DNA from: Hyphochytrium catenoides
Lineage: Eukaryota; Sar; Hyphochytriomycetes; Hyphochytriales; Hyphochytriaceae
Direction of reading: 5' to 3'
DNA length: 64,000 nucleotides
NCBI GenBank assembly: GCA_900088475.1
Contig: FLMG01003521.1
Location: 62,001-126,000, forward strand
Shown: positions 1-9,024 of the stretch, piece after piece
How the letters are laid out: each line of letters opens with the position of its first letter
Position numbering within the stretch: the first letter of the stretch is position 1
Notes under the pieces: model-generated
Databases searched by the model: none
What the model was told of the DNA's origin: nothing
What the model saw: the letters and a program-made list of their open reading frames with translations, nothing else
Position numbers and translations under genes: made by a program

Positions 1-2
1 CG

Positions 3-713
3 GGCACGAAGCCCAAGAAGAAATCTCGACCAAATAATCTGGTCAGGAGCCCTAGAGTCCCCAAATTTGAACTATCTGATGAAGCTAAGGTCAAAGTTGA
101 AAAGACAGTTGGGTCATCCGCGCAAGTTGCTGTACTAAGTCCTGAGGAGCGGCGCCGTAAAGAAGACGAACGGGTGGAGAACTATGACCTAAGCCAAGAG
201 GCATGTGTGAGCTACCTACGCAGACTCGCGAGCAATCTGAAGAGAAGTGAGAAGCTAATATTCTCCAAACAGATTACTTCTGTCACCTTCACACGCTATG
301 GTCTTGTGCTTCCCATCCCTGGATCAGACAATGTTGTTGCGAAAATCTACAAGTATCCTACGAGTGGAGACGAGCGAGTCATGTTCAACTCCAATGACGA
401 GTACAAGAACTTTGATATGGCCCTCTATCGCAATGGTGAAATGATAGCCGAGTGTAAGTTCTCCGTGGGTGGACACCTTGCTAGGCCAGCATTGAAGAGG
501 AATCTCACACCCGATGACATAGTAGAGTTGCTTAACTCCATCTGGAAAACATATCAGTGTGCTGATGAGTTGACCAGTACCTTTGGTTCATGTATGCGTT
601 GCCAAAGGAAGGATATGCATCGGTTTGTCCCTTATGAGTATCTCTCAATTGACAATGAGTGTGGGGCCTGTGTCTGGGAGGTAAGAGCCAAGGCTGTAAT
701 CGTTCTCAGCTAA
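3..713 (+). CDS. Unknown protein with C-terminal Cys pairs, 5'-partial at window edge
   Basis: The reading frame is open from base 3 to the stop at 711-713, giving 236 visible residues. The first ATG-independent start seen is only a GTG at 174, so the gene almost certainly begins upstream of the window. The first visible part is basic (run KPKKKSR, nuclear-signal-like). The C-terminal part has two C-x2-C pairs about 20 residues apart (SCMRC and ECGAC), which could bind zinc. I do not recognise the family. It is convergent with the Nudix gene at 1020. A short hairpin plus T-run follows the stop. Confidence 0.75.
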   Translation, partial: GTKPKKKSRPNNLVRSPRVPKFELSDEAKVKVEKTVGSSAQVAVLSPEERRRKEDERVENYDLSQEACVSYLRRLASNLKRSEKLIFSKQITSVTFTRYGLVLPIPGSDNVVAKIYKYPTSGDERVMFNSNDEYKNFDMALYRNGEMIAECKFSVGGHLARPALKRNLTPDDIVELLNSIWKTYQCADELTSTFGSCMRCQRKDMHRFVPYEYLSIDNECGACVWEVRAKAVIVLS

Positions 714-756
714 GAACAAGTGAAGAACCTAAAAAAACACAGAGCTTTGTTTTGAG

Positions 757-776
757 CCAGTTAGCTGGTTTTTTTT
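757..776 (+). terminator. Hairpin plus T8 downstream of the first gene
   Basis: CCAG-TTAG-CTGG is followed directly by eight T residues, 44 bp after the stop at 713. It may act as a 3'-end signal. The rest of the 714-1019 gap holds A/T runs and no convincing ORF. Confidence 0.4.
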
Positions 777-1019
777 ATGTCTACTCTTTGGAGTATAGTT
801 CCTTGGGGGTCTGACATTTTTTGATCGCGGGCGTGAGCATGGAATCAACAGAAAAATGGGTGAACAAGGTCTGCACAAGCAAGAAAAGAGGAGGCTACTC
901 CTGCCTCTTTTGAAAGCTAATGTTTATGGGGTTTTCATATTTTCTTTTTTTGTTGTTTTTCGGGTTTTCTTGGGAATACATAAATAATAGTGTACATACA
1001 TACGTGCATAATAGAACAA

Positions 1020-1688
1020 CTATACAATCAAGTGGAATGGGGTGGACTTCCCTTCAGTACTAAACTCAGGAAGCGTCACACGATTCTTCGGTGTGAGGTT
1101 TGCACAAATTTCCTTGATAACAGGGATCACACTCTGAGCTGTGTGGCTTAGCCTAAATCGAATGTGCGGATGGCAAATTGGCCAGTCAGTAACCCTGAGC
1201 ATTTCGTCTAAAGACCAAGGGAGCGTCTTCATTCTATGCCGTCGTTTCATCATCGCCAACCACTTTTTGTAAGTCACCCCTGTCAGATGACAAATGAAGA
1301 CAACAGACACATTCCTTCCATTGCTGTTGTCCTTCACCCAGGGCACAATGTGAACTTTGACAAGACACTTTAAAAACAGAGCTGCTTGTAGTTCCACTCC
1401 CGCTTCTTCCATAAGTTCCTTAAACAGAGTGTTAAGTATCAGGACTTGTCTAGGTTCTTTGTCACCGTGAACTGTGCCTCCGAAGAGATGCCATTTCTTT
1501 GCAAAGAAGCCACATCGTTGCTGGCCCAGAGTAATGCGCACCGTTTCAGGACTCAATCCACCTAACTGATGGACAGGGGCTAGGTAGACATTACGGACCC
1601 GCAAATTGTTAGGAAGATCGTCTAACACTCCACTGTCTATCACTGCCTTAGTAAAGTCATTCATTCGAGCGATAATTGAGCTATCCAT
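1020..1688 (-). CDS. Nudix-like hydrolase
   Basis: 222 residues, starting at ATG. Residues 70-99 (WHLFGGTV...KELMEEAGVEL) resemble the Nudix box: a GG start and KELMEEAG matching REUxEExGU, with Lys for Arg. There is an insertion of about four residues between the G and RE halves, so the canonical spacing is broken. Nudix enzymes hydrolyse nucleoside diphosphates linked to other groups. In poxviruses and asfarviruses such enzymes decap mRNA. Decapping here is only a guess, because the insertion may change substrate or activity. It is divergent from the LPMO gene at 1867. Confidence 0.65.
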   Translation of the reverse strand: MDSSIIARMNDFTKAVIDSGVLDDLPNNLRVRNVYLAPVHQLGGLSPETVRITLGQQRCGFFAKKWHLFGGTVHGDKEPRQVLILNTLFKELMEEAGVELQAALFLKCLVKVHIVPWVKDNSNGRNVSVVFICHLTGVTYKKWLAMMKRRHRMKTLPWSLDEMLRVTDWPICHPHIRFRLSHTAQSVIPVIKEICANLTPKNRVTLPEFSTEGKSTPFHLIV

Positions 1689-1841
1689 GAGTCCTTACGA
1701 ATACGAAAGGCTGATACTTTCCTCGTCGTAAGAGAATAGTCTACTATTCAAATTTATCCGTAAGGTAACGTGCCCTGTCTAGAAGCCCCTAAGTGAATTT
1801 CCACATTTAACAGTAAAATTAAAGGTATGTTGGCATCGTAC

Positions 1842-1850
1842 TATAAGAGA
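1842..1850 (+). promoter_or_regulatory. TATAAGAGA promoter-like element of the LPMO gene
   Basis: TATAAGAGA lies 17 bp before the LPMO ATG. The same 9-mer precedes the ATGs at 10794 and 23047. Confidence 0.5.
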
Positions 1851-1866
1851 AAAATACTTTTCTAGG

Positions 1867-2784
1867 ATGCGAGCTTTACTAGTTTTACTTCCGTTTGTTG
1901 CCAGCGTGTCAGGTCATGGTGGAATGCTTGTCCCCTGCTCTCAGAACGCAAAGTTTGTGGAGTGTATGCAGAAGGTTCAAGCGGACAGAGCATTGAACTA
2001 TGATTGGCACGGTCTTAACTGCGGCGGAGTTCATGACAGCTATCCAAACTATCCCTCCAAGACTCCCTTAGTATGTGGGAAATGTGGTGATCGAGCAGGA
2101 GGTCCCCACTTGCACGAGCCGGGTGGTCCTTACTTCGATGATAGAATTGTCGAGACGTATCAGAAAGGTCAAGCTATAGACATTACTGTGATGATTACTG
2201 CGAGTCATCTTGGCAACTTCTGGTATGACATTTGCAATATGGATAATAGCGGCCTGACAGATGACTGCTTTCAGGGACCACTGCAACAGGCTGGGGGCGG
2301 AGGACCAAACTTTACTATAACTTCGTATGGCAGTGAACACTATAACCAGAAGTACCAACTCCCACCCAACTTGACATGTAAGAAGTGTATCCTCAGGTGG
2401 CATTGGATCGCAGCAAACAACCCTACTACTGGACCCAATGGAGGTCTCCCAAATGAATACTATAGAAACTGTGCTTTCGTTTCCATAGGCGATGGTCCTT
2501 CAGGAACACTTACCGAAGCTGTACAAACAAAGCCACCAAGCACCAACGTCCCAAGCCCAGTACCTACTCCAGCACCAAGCTCAGTACCTACTCCAGCACC
2601 TACTGCGGCACCAAGCCTAGCACCTACTCCAGCACCAAGCCTAGCACCTACTCCAGCACCAAGCCTAGCACCTACTCCAGCACCAAGCCCAGTACCTACT
2701 CCAGCACCAAGCACTGCCCCGACTAATTCTTCAAACAGTGATGACTATGTCGTAGATGATGAAACTGATTGTAATGAGACTTAA
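1867..2784 (+). CDS. Secreted lytic polysaccharide monooxygenase-like protein
   Basis: 305 residues. A signal peptide (1-16) ends just before His17, so cleavage would expose an N-terminal His. Together with His114 (TASHLGNF) this forms the histidine brace that binds copper in LPMOs. The spaced Cys residues (NCGG, CGKCGD, YDIC, CKKC, NC) and overall layout look like AA15 or chitin-binding type enzymes, which oxidatively cut chitin or cellulose. The core ends near residue 212. It is followed by a Pro/Ala/Ser/Thr linker built from repeats of APTPAPSL type and a short acidic end. Likely roles are opening the host wall or cyst, or decorating virions. Substrate cannot be read from sequence. Confidence 0.8.
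   Translation: MRALLVLLPFVASVSGHGGMLVPCSQNAKFVECMQKVQADRALNYDWHGLNCGGVHDSYPNYPSKTPLVCGKCGDRAGGPHLHEPGGPYFDDRIVETYQKGQAIDITVMITASHLGNFWYDICNMDNSGLTDDCFQGPLQQAGGGGPNFTITSYGSEHYNQKYQLPPNLTCKKCILRWHWIAANNPTTGPNGGLPNEYYRNCAFVSIGDGPSGTLTEAVQTKPPSTNVPSPVPTPAPSSVPTPAPTAAPSLAPTPAPSLAPTPAPSLAPTPAPSPVPTPAPSTAPTNSSNSDDYVVDDETDCNET
2560..2720 (+). repeat. Tandem repeats encoding the LPMO Pro-rich linker
   Basis: Units of about 24 bp (CCAGCACCAAGCCTAGCACCT-like) repeat in frame and encode APTPAPSL-type units. Copy number may vary between isolates. Confidence 0.8.
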
Positions 2785-2834
2785 AAAAAGACCGACAGGA
2801 CAACCTCTGCTTATACTTTTTTTCTTGTAATTGA

Positions 2835-2847
2835 GCCTAGACTAGGC
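2835..2847 (-). terminator. Palindrome next to the VP39-like gene stop
   Basis: GCCTAG-A-CTAGGC lies one base beyond the stop of the minus-strand gene at 2849. A T-run (2818-2823) also lies in this convergent gap. Confidence 0.4.
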
Positions 2848-2848
2848 G

Positions 2849-3991
2849 CTAGCTTGATGCAATTTTATGGTGGAGTTCAATCATCTGAGATCTCATAGTA
2901 GTGTTAACAAGATGTCCATGGCACATGAGCTTCAGCTTTTGCTTGGTAGCCTTGGTGATGTCTCGCATCATGGCAGCAATCTTTCTTGCACTCCTTGATT
3001 TAAGATATTTGCTTATGATCTCTATCTCTGCCCGGCAGTCATAGCAATGATCAACACCAGGTACCATCTTGGTTGTGATAATGTGAGGGTAGTATTGCTG
3101 TCGGGTAGCTATGTTAAACCGAAAGAGAATATCTTCGTATGTGGATGCTATGTACTTTCTTGTTTTTGCTCCCTTGGACACAACAAGCCTTGTCTCAGAA
3201 GACTTCACCGGTGCCCATACCTGATAGTAGATAGTACCATCAAGGTACTCAATCTCGTCTCGGTCAAATGGCAGTCGGAACTTTAACATTGACATCTCAC
3301 TTGGTAGTGTCTGGTGCCAAGCCATCTGAGACTCCAGATCTTCATAGACCATCCTCTCAAACTCATCAACATCATCTGTACTGCGCCGGATGTCGCAAAT
3401 GAATAGACAGTCTTTCATTCTCCGTTTAATCTCTTTGGCAGTGTCATTTGTAAAGAACTTTCTGTAGATCTTGATCCGAGAAGTAGGCTTGATGGCGAAG
3501 GGTGCCGGATCATACAGATGAAAAGTATGGCCTGGGAACAAGGATGCTAGGTATGGTGTGTGTACAGCCGGAGCAGCTCCCGCATAAATGATATTCTTGG
3601 ATCGATGCCCGTGAATTGTCAGAAACTCAATCTCTGATAGAAGGAGTTTACGCTGGCCGTGATGCAAAGTCAAACGAAACTGTCCTACTGTGCTTCGGTA
3701 TTTCAGCTTCCTGTCAGTCCAGGAGAATGTCCTCTTAAATGGAACAACATGATCCATCTCAACATAGTCTTCTTCAGAATAGTTCAGCTCACCTTCGCAC
3801 CTAGTCTTGTCCCGTTTCAATGTGTATTTATGTTTGATCCCACCTCGCACTTGCGTCCTCCTACGACTACTACCTATATCTGACTCCACTTCGATAAGAC
3901 GGTTTCTATGTATAGCATAGCCATTACTCTGATAGAACTTTGACAATCTACCGTCTCTACGGATTAAGCGTCCTGCTGGTGACCTGATCAT
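2849..3991 (-). CDS. Poxvirus VP39-like mRNA cap 2'-O-methyltransferase / poly(A) polymerase small subunit
   Basis: 380 residues from the first ATG (an upstream TTG adds nine residues). Residues 110-124 (HHGQRKLLLSEIEFL), 136-152 (YAGAAPAVHTPYLASLF), the DP at 161-162 and CDIRRS at 199-204 are the ordered signature motifs of the VP39 Rossmann-fold family. That family methylates the first transcribed nucleotide of capped mRNA using SAM. Asp200 and Lys237 fit catalytic positions. The first ~100 residues are longer than usual for the family and basic, and do not look like the methyltransferase. Whether it also stimulates a poly(A) polymerase cannot be told here. Confidence 0.85.
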   Translation of the reverse strand: MIRSPAGRLIRRDGRLSKFYQSNGYAIHRNRLIEVESDIGSSRRRTQVRGGIKHKYTLKRDKTRCEGELNYSEEDYVEMDHVVPFKRTFSWTDRKLKYRSTVGQFRLTLHHGQRKLLLSEIEFLTIHGHRSKNIIYAGAAPAVHTPYLASLFPGHTFHLYDPAPFAIKPTSRIKIYRKFFTNDTAKEIKRRMKDCLFICDIRRSTDDVDEFERMVYEDLESQMAWHQTLPSEMSMLKFRLPFDRDEIEYLDGTIYYQVWAPVKSSETRLVVSKGAKTRKYIASTYEDILFRFNIATRQQYYPHIITTKMVPGVDHCYDCRAEIEIISKYLKSRSARKIAAMMRDITKATKQKLKLMCHGHLVNTTMRSQMIELHHKIASS

Positions 3992-4054
3992 GAGAACTCC
4001 CTGAAGACTTAAGCTCAAAACTATATACTACATCAGGAAAGAAAACAAATCACC

Positions 4055-4723
4055 TCACGGTTTGATGCAAAGCTCTGGTGCCGTCGCTCGTATGGCTTCG
4101 TAGTTAACTCTGAAGAACCGTGGGTGGACTACTCTTCGATACATCAGTGGTGCTTCGTTGTACCTAGTCGCATAGCTTATAGTCTCCTCAGGATCAATGC
4201 TGACCCCAATATTGTATAGCATCACTTGCTGACGCTTCAGCTTGATTGTAGGTTCAGATATTCTTGATCCAGGGTCATCCAGCCGATACTTGTTACTTCC
4301 TAGATAAGTAAAGAACTGGATCTCGTATTCCAGACCTCCAGTCGTCCCATCTCCAGGCAAGACCTTGACTATGCGACCAAGGCGGCCTATCAGTTCACCT
4401 TCACGCTTAGAGCCGCTTCCACAGTGCTGGAATGGCACCAGGACACAAGAGTGGAGCTCTTCACCATTAGTCGCAAGTGGGCATATCACATCTTCCAGCT
4501 CGTCAACTGACTCGTCATAAATAGGGGTTGGTGGAGTAGACGGTCGCTTCCGTTCAGTCTCAGCATCAGCTCGATCATAAAACCATTGAAGAATCTCTTC
4601 CGCTTCTGCGTCTTGCTCTGCACTGATCTGTTTCTTTGTAGAATACTTGGATGGGCTTATAACTGTGTCTCGGCGTGCCAGCTTCAGAGTATTGGTCTTG
4701 CTACGCTTAGCTGGAGGTTCCAT
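4055..4723 (-). CDS. Unknown protein
   Basis: 222 residues, ATG start. The basic N-terminus (PPAKRSKTNTLKLARR) looks like a nuclear signal. A middle acidic stretch is followed by a more ordered C-terminal half (about 90-222). I recognise no domain. It lies on the minus strand upstream of the VP39-like gene with a 63 bp gap, so the two may be co-regulated. Confidence 0.65.
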   Translation of the reverse strand: MEPPAKRSKTNTLKLARRDTVISPSKYSTKKQISAEQDAEAEEILQWFYDRADAETERKRPSTPPTPIYDESVDELEDVICPLATNGEELHSCVLVPFQHCGSGSKREGELIGRLGRIVKVLPGDGTTGGLEYEIQFFTYLGSNKYRLDDPGSRISEPTIKLKRQQVMLYNIGVSIDPEETISYATRYNEAPLMYRRVVHPRFFRVNYEAIRATAPELCIKP

Positions 4724-4901
4724 GGCTCCTGCTTGGTTGTCAGGTGAATGGAAACTTTAAAACTGACTCTGAGTTTCTGATTGTTAGGAGCCAGCTGGAA
4801 CACCACATTCCCGCCAAATAGTGCAACGGGGATGTTCTGAAACACTTACTAGCTGTTAACGGATACTTTGAATGATTGTCTTTTATTTTTGTTAACTTGA
4901 A

Positions 4902-4931
4902 TGTTGGTTGATGGCCATGAACAAACCAACA
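4902..4931 (-). terminator. 8-bp stem hairpin downstream of the gene at 4947
   Basis: TGTTGGTT (4902-4909) pairs perfectly with AACCAACA (4924-4931). The loop contains ATGGCCAT. It lies 16 bp beyond the stop of the minus-strand gene. Confidence 0.5.
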
Positions 4932-4946
4932 GATTTTGACAGTGAT

Positions 4947-5798
4947 TCACGTGGAGATTTGACGCCTAAGTAGATCCAGCTCAAGCTGCTGAGTCGCGGC
5001 CACGTTTCTGATGTATTCTGAGCACTTATAGAACTCATCATACATGCGCTTCGCGTTGTCTAGTATCTCTTGATTATCGTTCTGCTCTTGGGGTCGAGAG
5101 ATACATAACTTTGCAGATGATCGCTCTTCCAGTGAGCTTGCTGTAGTACTGGTAGTATCCAATATATCATCATCATTGCTCAGCTCAAAGTCAGATACCA
5201 GCTGCATTGGCTCTTCTTCGGAGTGGCTCTCAAGTTCCTCAATGCCCTGGGCTGCCATGGCCAGTAAGCTCCTAACAAGCTGCGATTGTTCCTGCTGCGT
5301 TGGTTCCTGGGTTAGTGGCTCCTGCGTTGGGTTATGCTGTTCTGGCTGTAGCTGCTGCCTTGGGGTTAGGACAGTAATTCCATCCCAGTCCCCTTCCTTT
5401 TCTTCTGGATGACATAGGATTCGTCTAACAAAGTCTGGTACGTCCAAGGGTACCTCAGCAGCTCTCTGGCTGTCCCATGCGAGCGATTGGAATACGTCTG
5501 GCCTGTGTGTCGCCAATGCGTTGTAGAATCGGGGCTTCAACTGGGCAATCAACCAAGGATACCTCTTTAAAATCCGGAAGAAGTTCCTGACCTTCGTTAG
5601 GTCACTGGGAGCGTATTGAAGACGTAGTACTTTTGGCCTGACCCTGTCGCACATGTCACTGAGCAAGCGCATTCTGGTCACTCCATGTACTTCAAAAAAC
5701 CGTTGTACATAGCCTTTGTATACTTTTGCAGATCCACGATTCGTGATGGGTTTAGGAGCCCGTGGCAAAATTGGGCGTCTGCGCTCTCTTCGTGGCAT
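4947..5798 (-). CDS. Unknown protein, paralogue of the next gene upstream
   Basis: 283 residues, ATG start. The N-terminal ~120 residues match those of the 458-residue protein at 6207-7583. Shared features are a VYKG(Y/F)V start, then a YPWLIAxLKPxF block and a xALxTHRxD block. The rest is Gln/Glu/Ser-rich and low in complexity, ending in a possible coiled coil. No known fold is recognised. The pair looks like a tandem duplication whose tails diverged. Confidence 0.7.
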   Translation of the reverse strand: MPRRERRRPILPRAPKPITNRGSAKVYKGYVQRFFEVHGVTRMRLLSDMCDRVRPKVLRLQYAPSDLTKVRNFFRILKRYPWLIAQLKPRFYNALATHRPDVFQSLAWDSQRAAEVPLDVPDFVRRILCHPEEKEGDWDGITVLTPRQQLQPEQHNPTQEPLTQEPTQQEQSQLVRSLLAMAAQGIEELESHSEEEPMQLVSDFELSNDDDILDTTSTTASSLEERSSAKLCISRPQEQNDNQEILDNAKRMYDEFYKCSEYIRNVAATQQLELDLLRRQIST

Positions 5799-6185
5799 GA
5801 TGCCTGTTTGGGAAATTCAGTTATGGGGTGGATCTCTGACCTTGACCAGTCTTACCCTACCATCGAAAAATGTGTCATCTGTAATACTTACTGTATCTAG
5901 CTTAGCACAGGGAAAATTAGATGGTCATTATTACACTATACACAACCTCCCCACCTCACAAAGAATGTGTTCAGGGTTGGCCAGAAGTATTGCAAATAAT
6001 GCATATTATTTTCGAATCAGAGCCCGCTCAACCTTGCAGCACTTTCTGACAAACACTCTGTTGACACTGTATTGTAACATGTACCTGAAGTTGTAGGTCC
6101 TCAACAGTGCTGAACATCCAAAAGCAAAGCTCCATCTTAACAAGTGCCAGTATCAAATTTCAACCAAAGGAAACAAGCGGTCATT
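5799..6185. other. Gap of about 400 bp without a convincing gene
   Basis: The gap lies between two minus-strand paralogues. A plus-strand frame through it starts at a non-ATG codon, overlaps the 5' end of the gene at 4947, and has no recognisable protein character. It probably holds the promoter of the gene at 5798. Confidence 0.5.
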
Positions 6186-6206
6186 GCCGTGGTTGTGGCA
6201 CACGGC
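6186..6206 (-). terminator. Hairpin touching the stop of the gene at 6207
   Basis: GCCGTG (6186-6191) pairs with CACGGC (6201-6206). The stem begins at the base next to the stop codon (TAG, 6207-6209 on the minus strand). Confidence 0.5.
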
Positions 6207-7583
6207 CTAAGTCTTCTCTCTGTGACAACAAGAGATTTTGAGCTGAATTGGATCTTCTCGTATCTCTTTCAGAATGTCAAAGATACTGGCCAGACTTGGT
6301 TGCTTAGCGTTGTCTTGAACATTCTGGTTTAGATAGTGTTGTCTGTACAGCTCGAGTTCTGTACGTTGATTGGATAACAAGCTCTGGTGAAACTTGACTT
6401 CCTTGGTAAGCTCATCCACAGTTCCCAGAAGCTCTGCCCTCTGCTTTTCGAGTGCTTGCATTTCCTTAGTGAGTGCTTGCATTTCGCCACTGAGTGCTTT
6501 CACTTCTTCTGTGAGCCCTTGTACTTCTTGGACACGGCGGTCGAGCTCCGACTTCAAGGGTAGAGCCGTCTTTACACGCTCCAGGAAGTGTCGGACTTCC
6601 TCCCGACATGACTGGGTCTCTTCCAAATCTTCTGGTAAGACTGATAGATCACTCTCGTCTTTCAAGTCAAGAACCTCAGTGGCACCGCTACTCTCATAGT
6701 CAGAGATATCTCCATCAATGACTATGTTCTTCACCATGGTGTCACGGTTAGTTGTCACAGTAGCACAGCCTCTCTTCCTAGATCGATCATCTGTCTGCTG
6801 CTTCTGCCGCCTCTTCCGCAACCGAGTTCCAATGTTTGCGCCCTCTGCTTCTTCGGACTCGCTATAGCCTTCTTGACCATCTGAACTTGCTACAGCGGCA
6901 GGCTCCTCATGTTGCTGTTGTCTGTCAGTGGCAACGTTATACGGGTCATGCTTGGCAGGATCGGCTGCTGGCTGTTTAACGTTGTCACTGACAGTGTCAG
7001 AGCTCACTGGCTGTTTCTGCTGCTCCTCATCATGAACTTCTTGTCGTTTGCTGTTACTACTACCGCAGTAGTTCTTGTCACTGTCGGTATCTGAGTCTGG
7101 GTTTGGTTGATCACTGCCAACGGGTTGAGATATGTCTTGAGATGGTTCCTCTTCATGTGACGTTCTGTCTTGAGACTCATCATCATCGATTCCATAGTAA
7201 TCATCCTCTTCATCCATTGGCTTGAAGCAGTTGATAATCTCTTCTGGCGTACCCAGAGGAACGATAGCTAAGGTCGTAGGGTCTTTCCGTAGCTTTACCC
7301 AAAGGTCTGCCCGATGCGTGACGAGAGCCTGATGGAAGCCTGGCTTGAGCCTGGCAATGAGCCAAGGGTAGTTCTTCATGATCCGGATGAAGCGCTTTGC
7401 TCGTGATACCTCATGAGCTGAGAAGTATCGAAGCCTCTTGGCATAGTCCTTCTGCTTGCGATATATGATGAGAGTTGTTAGGAGAGGGAGTCTCTTCTCC
7501 TTTCGGATACGTGTGAAGAAGTTCAACACAAAGCCCTTATAGACATCCGCCACTCGCCTTCTCGACAAGATCTTGCCAGACAT
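6207..7583 (-). CDS. Unknown protein with paralogous N-terminus and coiled coil
   Basis: 458 residues, ATG start. Residues ~5-125 are paralogous to the protein at 4947. A long Asp/Ser/Gln-rich stretch follows, with basic clusters (RLRKRRQKQQ, RSRKRG). A strong coiled coil at about 335-430 has heptad-like repeats of VQGLTEEVKALSGEMQ type. The acidic linker and coiled coil suggest a structural or scaffolding role. Function is unknown. Confidence 0.75.
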   Translation of the reverse strand: MSGKILSRRRVADVYKGFVLNFFTRIRKEKRLPLLTTLIIYRKQKDYAKRLRYFSAHEVSRAKRFIRIMKNYPWLIARLKPGFHQALVTHRADLWVKLRKDPTTLAIVPLGTPEEIINCFKPMDEEDDYYGIDDDESQDRTSHEEEPSQDISQPVGSDQPNPDSDTDSDKNYCGSSNSKRQEVHDEEQQKQPVSSDTVSDNVKQPAADPAKHDPYNVATDRQQQHEEPAAVASSDGQEGYSESEEAEGANIGTRLRKRRQKQQTDDRSRKRGCATVTTNRDTMVKNIVIDGDISDYESSGATEVLDLKDESDLSVLPEDLEETQSCREEVRHFLERVKTALPLKSELDRRVQEVQGLTEEVKALSGEMQALTKEMQALEKQRAELLGTVDELTKEVKFHQSLLSNQRTELELYRQHYLNQNVQDNAKQPSLASIFDILKEIREDPIQLKISCCHREKT

Positions 7584-7902
7584 TGCGACTTGTTAGTGAT
7601 ACTCTTGAAAGAGATTTCAGATTGGGAAGGTCATGATGTTGTGTTCCGCCGATGTGGCTAAGGCCATCGCTTGTCCGACACCCCACTTTGTTAAGTATGA
7701 TGGGGACAGTCGGGAATTCCATGTGGATATCTCTAAAAAATAACATTCTGTCAAGAGACACATTCCTTCGGTAATCAATCTTTATGGACTACAGTAATCG
7801 GTTTTGACACATAGTTTTTTTTTCTCTCTTGTCTTCATCTATCCTGGGACTTCTCATCATTATTAAATTTTCCAGCTACCTCACAAGTCCAGAAGAAGCA
7901 AT
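7584..7902. promoter_or_regulatory. Divergent intergenic region
   Basis: About 320 bp separate divergent starts at 7583 (minus) and 7903 (plus). The side near 7903 is AT-rich (T-run at 7820-7828, TTATTAAATTTT at 7860-7871). Small frames here are non-ATG or antisense shadows. Confidence 0.5.
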
Positions 7903-8814
7903 ATGGCTGTACAGATAAAGAAGTGCGTGGTCTCTGTCGATGTTGGAGTGCGTAACCTGGCAATTTGTGTACTCACCAAGACAGAAAAATACAACATCTT
8001 ACTCTGGAAATGGTATGACGTGACCTCAGAGCCTGGGTCGTCATCGTCATTTGCAACGCCGAGGAGTCAGGAGTCAATATCTCCTCAGAAGCCCAAGTCT
8101 AGGCCACCGCAGTATGGCATAGCACCATGTCAAACGGTCCTAAAGACTACTGGTGCTAAATGCGGTACGCGCGGGGTTATCAACAGCAGGGGTAGAGCAT
8201 ACTGTACTCTGCATGACCCTACCTTACGACGAGACCCCACCATCTGTAAACAAGAGTGGTGTTACGCCATGCTTCAACAACTGGAAAGGATTAAAGTGGA
8301 ACTGAGGACGTGCTTTGAGCAGTATAGCATCTCGGACGCAGTCACTCATGTGGTCATCGAGCAACAAATGAGCCAGAACAATCGGATGCAGATGCAGAGT
8401 CACCTTCTGTACGGCTTCTTCGTTTCTCACTTCGCTAACAGAGTACCTGTCAAATTCATCGCTGCAAAGAGTAAATTTCTGGTCTATGATGGTCCCAAGG
8501 TGGAATGTGAGTTGAAAGGAAACTACAGGAGGCGAAAGTTCCTATCGAAGAAGTACACGGAGTACTATATGACTGATCTTCCATATTGGAAAATGTTTTA
8601 CGAGTCCTGCAAGTCCAAGCAAGATGATCTGGCCGATGCCTTTCTTCAAGGACTATATGTACTTCAGCAGCCATTGAAGCAACCAAAGCAGCCGTTGAAG
8701 CAGCGAAAGAGACAGTTAGGCCAAGAGCGCCAAGAGGAAAATGAGCTCATTACAAGAAGAAAGCGACAAGCCATTGTTAGTAAGGATGAAGTTGGTGTAT
8801 GGATTAAGACCTAG
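7903..8814 (+). CDS. Poxvirus A22-like Holliday junction resolvase
   Basis: 303 residues, ATG start. It has the RuvC/RNase H fold motifs: SVDVGVRNLA with catalytic Asp13, HVVIEQQ with Glu153, and KQDDLADAF with Asp242/Asp245. The YDV after the second strand is typical of the A22 group. An insertion holds C76, C87, C101 and H104, a likely zinc site between motifs I and II. The enzyme would resolve branched or concatemeric viral DNA during replication and packaging. The C-terminus is basic and Gln/Lys repeat-rich (QPLKQ repeats). A T8 run follows the stop. Confidence 0.9.
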   Translation: MAVQIKKCVVSVDVGVRNLAICVLTKTEKYNILLWKWYDVTSEPGSSSSFATPRSQESISPQKPKSRPPQYGIAPCQTVLKTTGAKCGTRGVINSRGRAYCTLHDPTLRRDPTICKQEWCYAMLQQLERIKVELRTCFEQYSISDAVTHVVIEQQMSQNNRMQMQSHLLYGFFVSHFANRVPVKFIAAKSKFLVYDGPKVECELKGNYRRRKFLSKKYTEYYMTDLPYWKMFYESCKSKQDDLADAFLQGLYVLQQPLKQPKQPLKQRKRQLGQERQEENELITRRKRQAIVSKDEVGVWIKT

Positions 8815-9024
8815 ATCTCGTTTTTTTTACAGTATATTTGTCAACAGGGTTTTTGTTAATTATCAAATCACCAAAAAGCAAACAGATTTATCCAATGGGT
8901 CGCCCTTTCTTACCCCAAAAACCGATAAAAACAAGTTTCAACCTTCTTTGTCTTACGTCAGAATCATTTTTCGTTTTTGGTCATTGGTGGACCTATCCAG
9001 TCTCAGAGTTACTTAGAAGGAGGA

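Noticed and set aside
2849-3150. HNH nuclease in the N-terminal extension of the VP39-like protein
   Set aside because: The Cys/His spacing (RCEG...MDHVVPF) does not give a complete HNH motif, and this region encodes the C-terminal part on the minus strand anyway.
5716-6096. Plus-strand frame of 126 codons in the gap between two paralogues
   Set aside because: It begins at TTG, overlaps the 5' end of the gene at 4947, and lacks protein-like composition.
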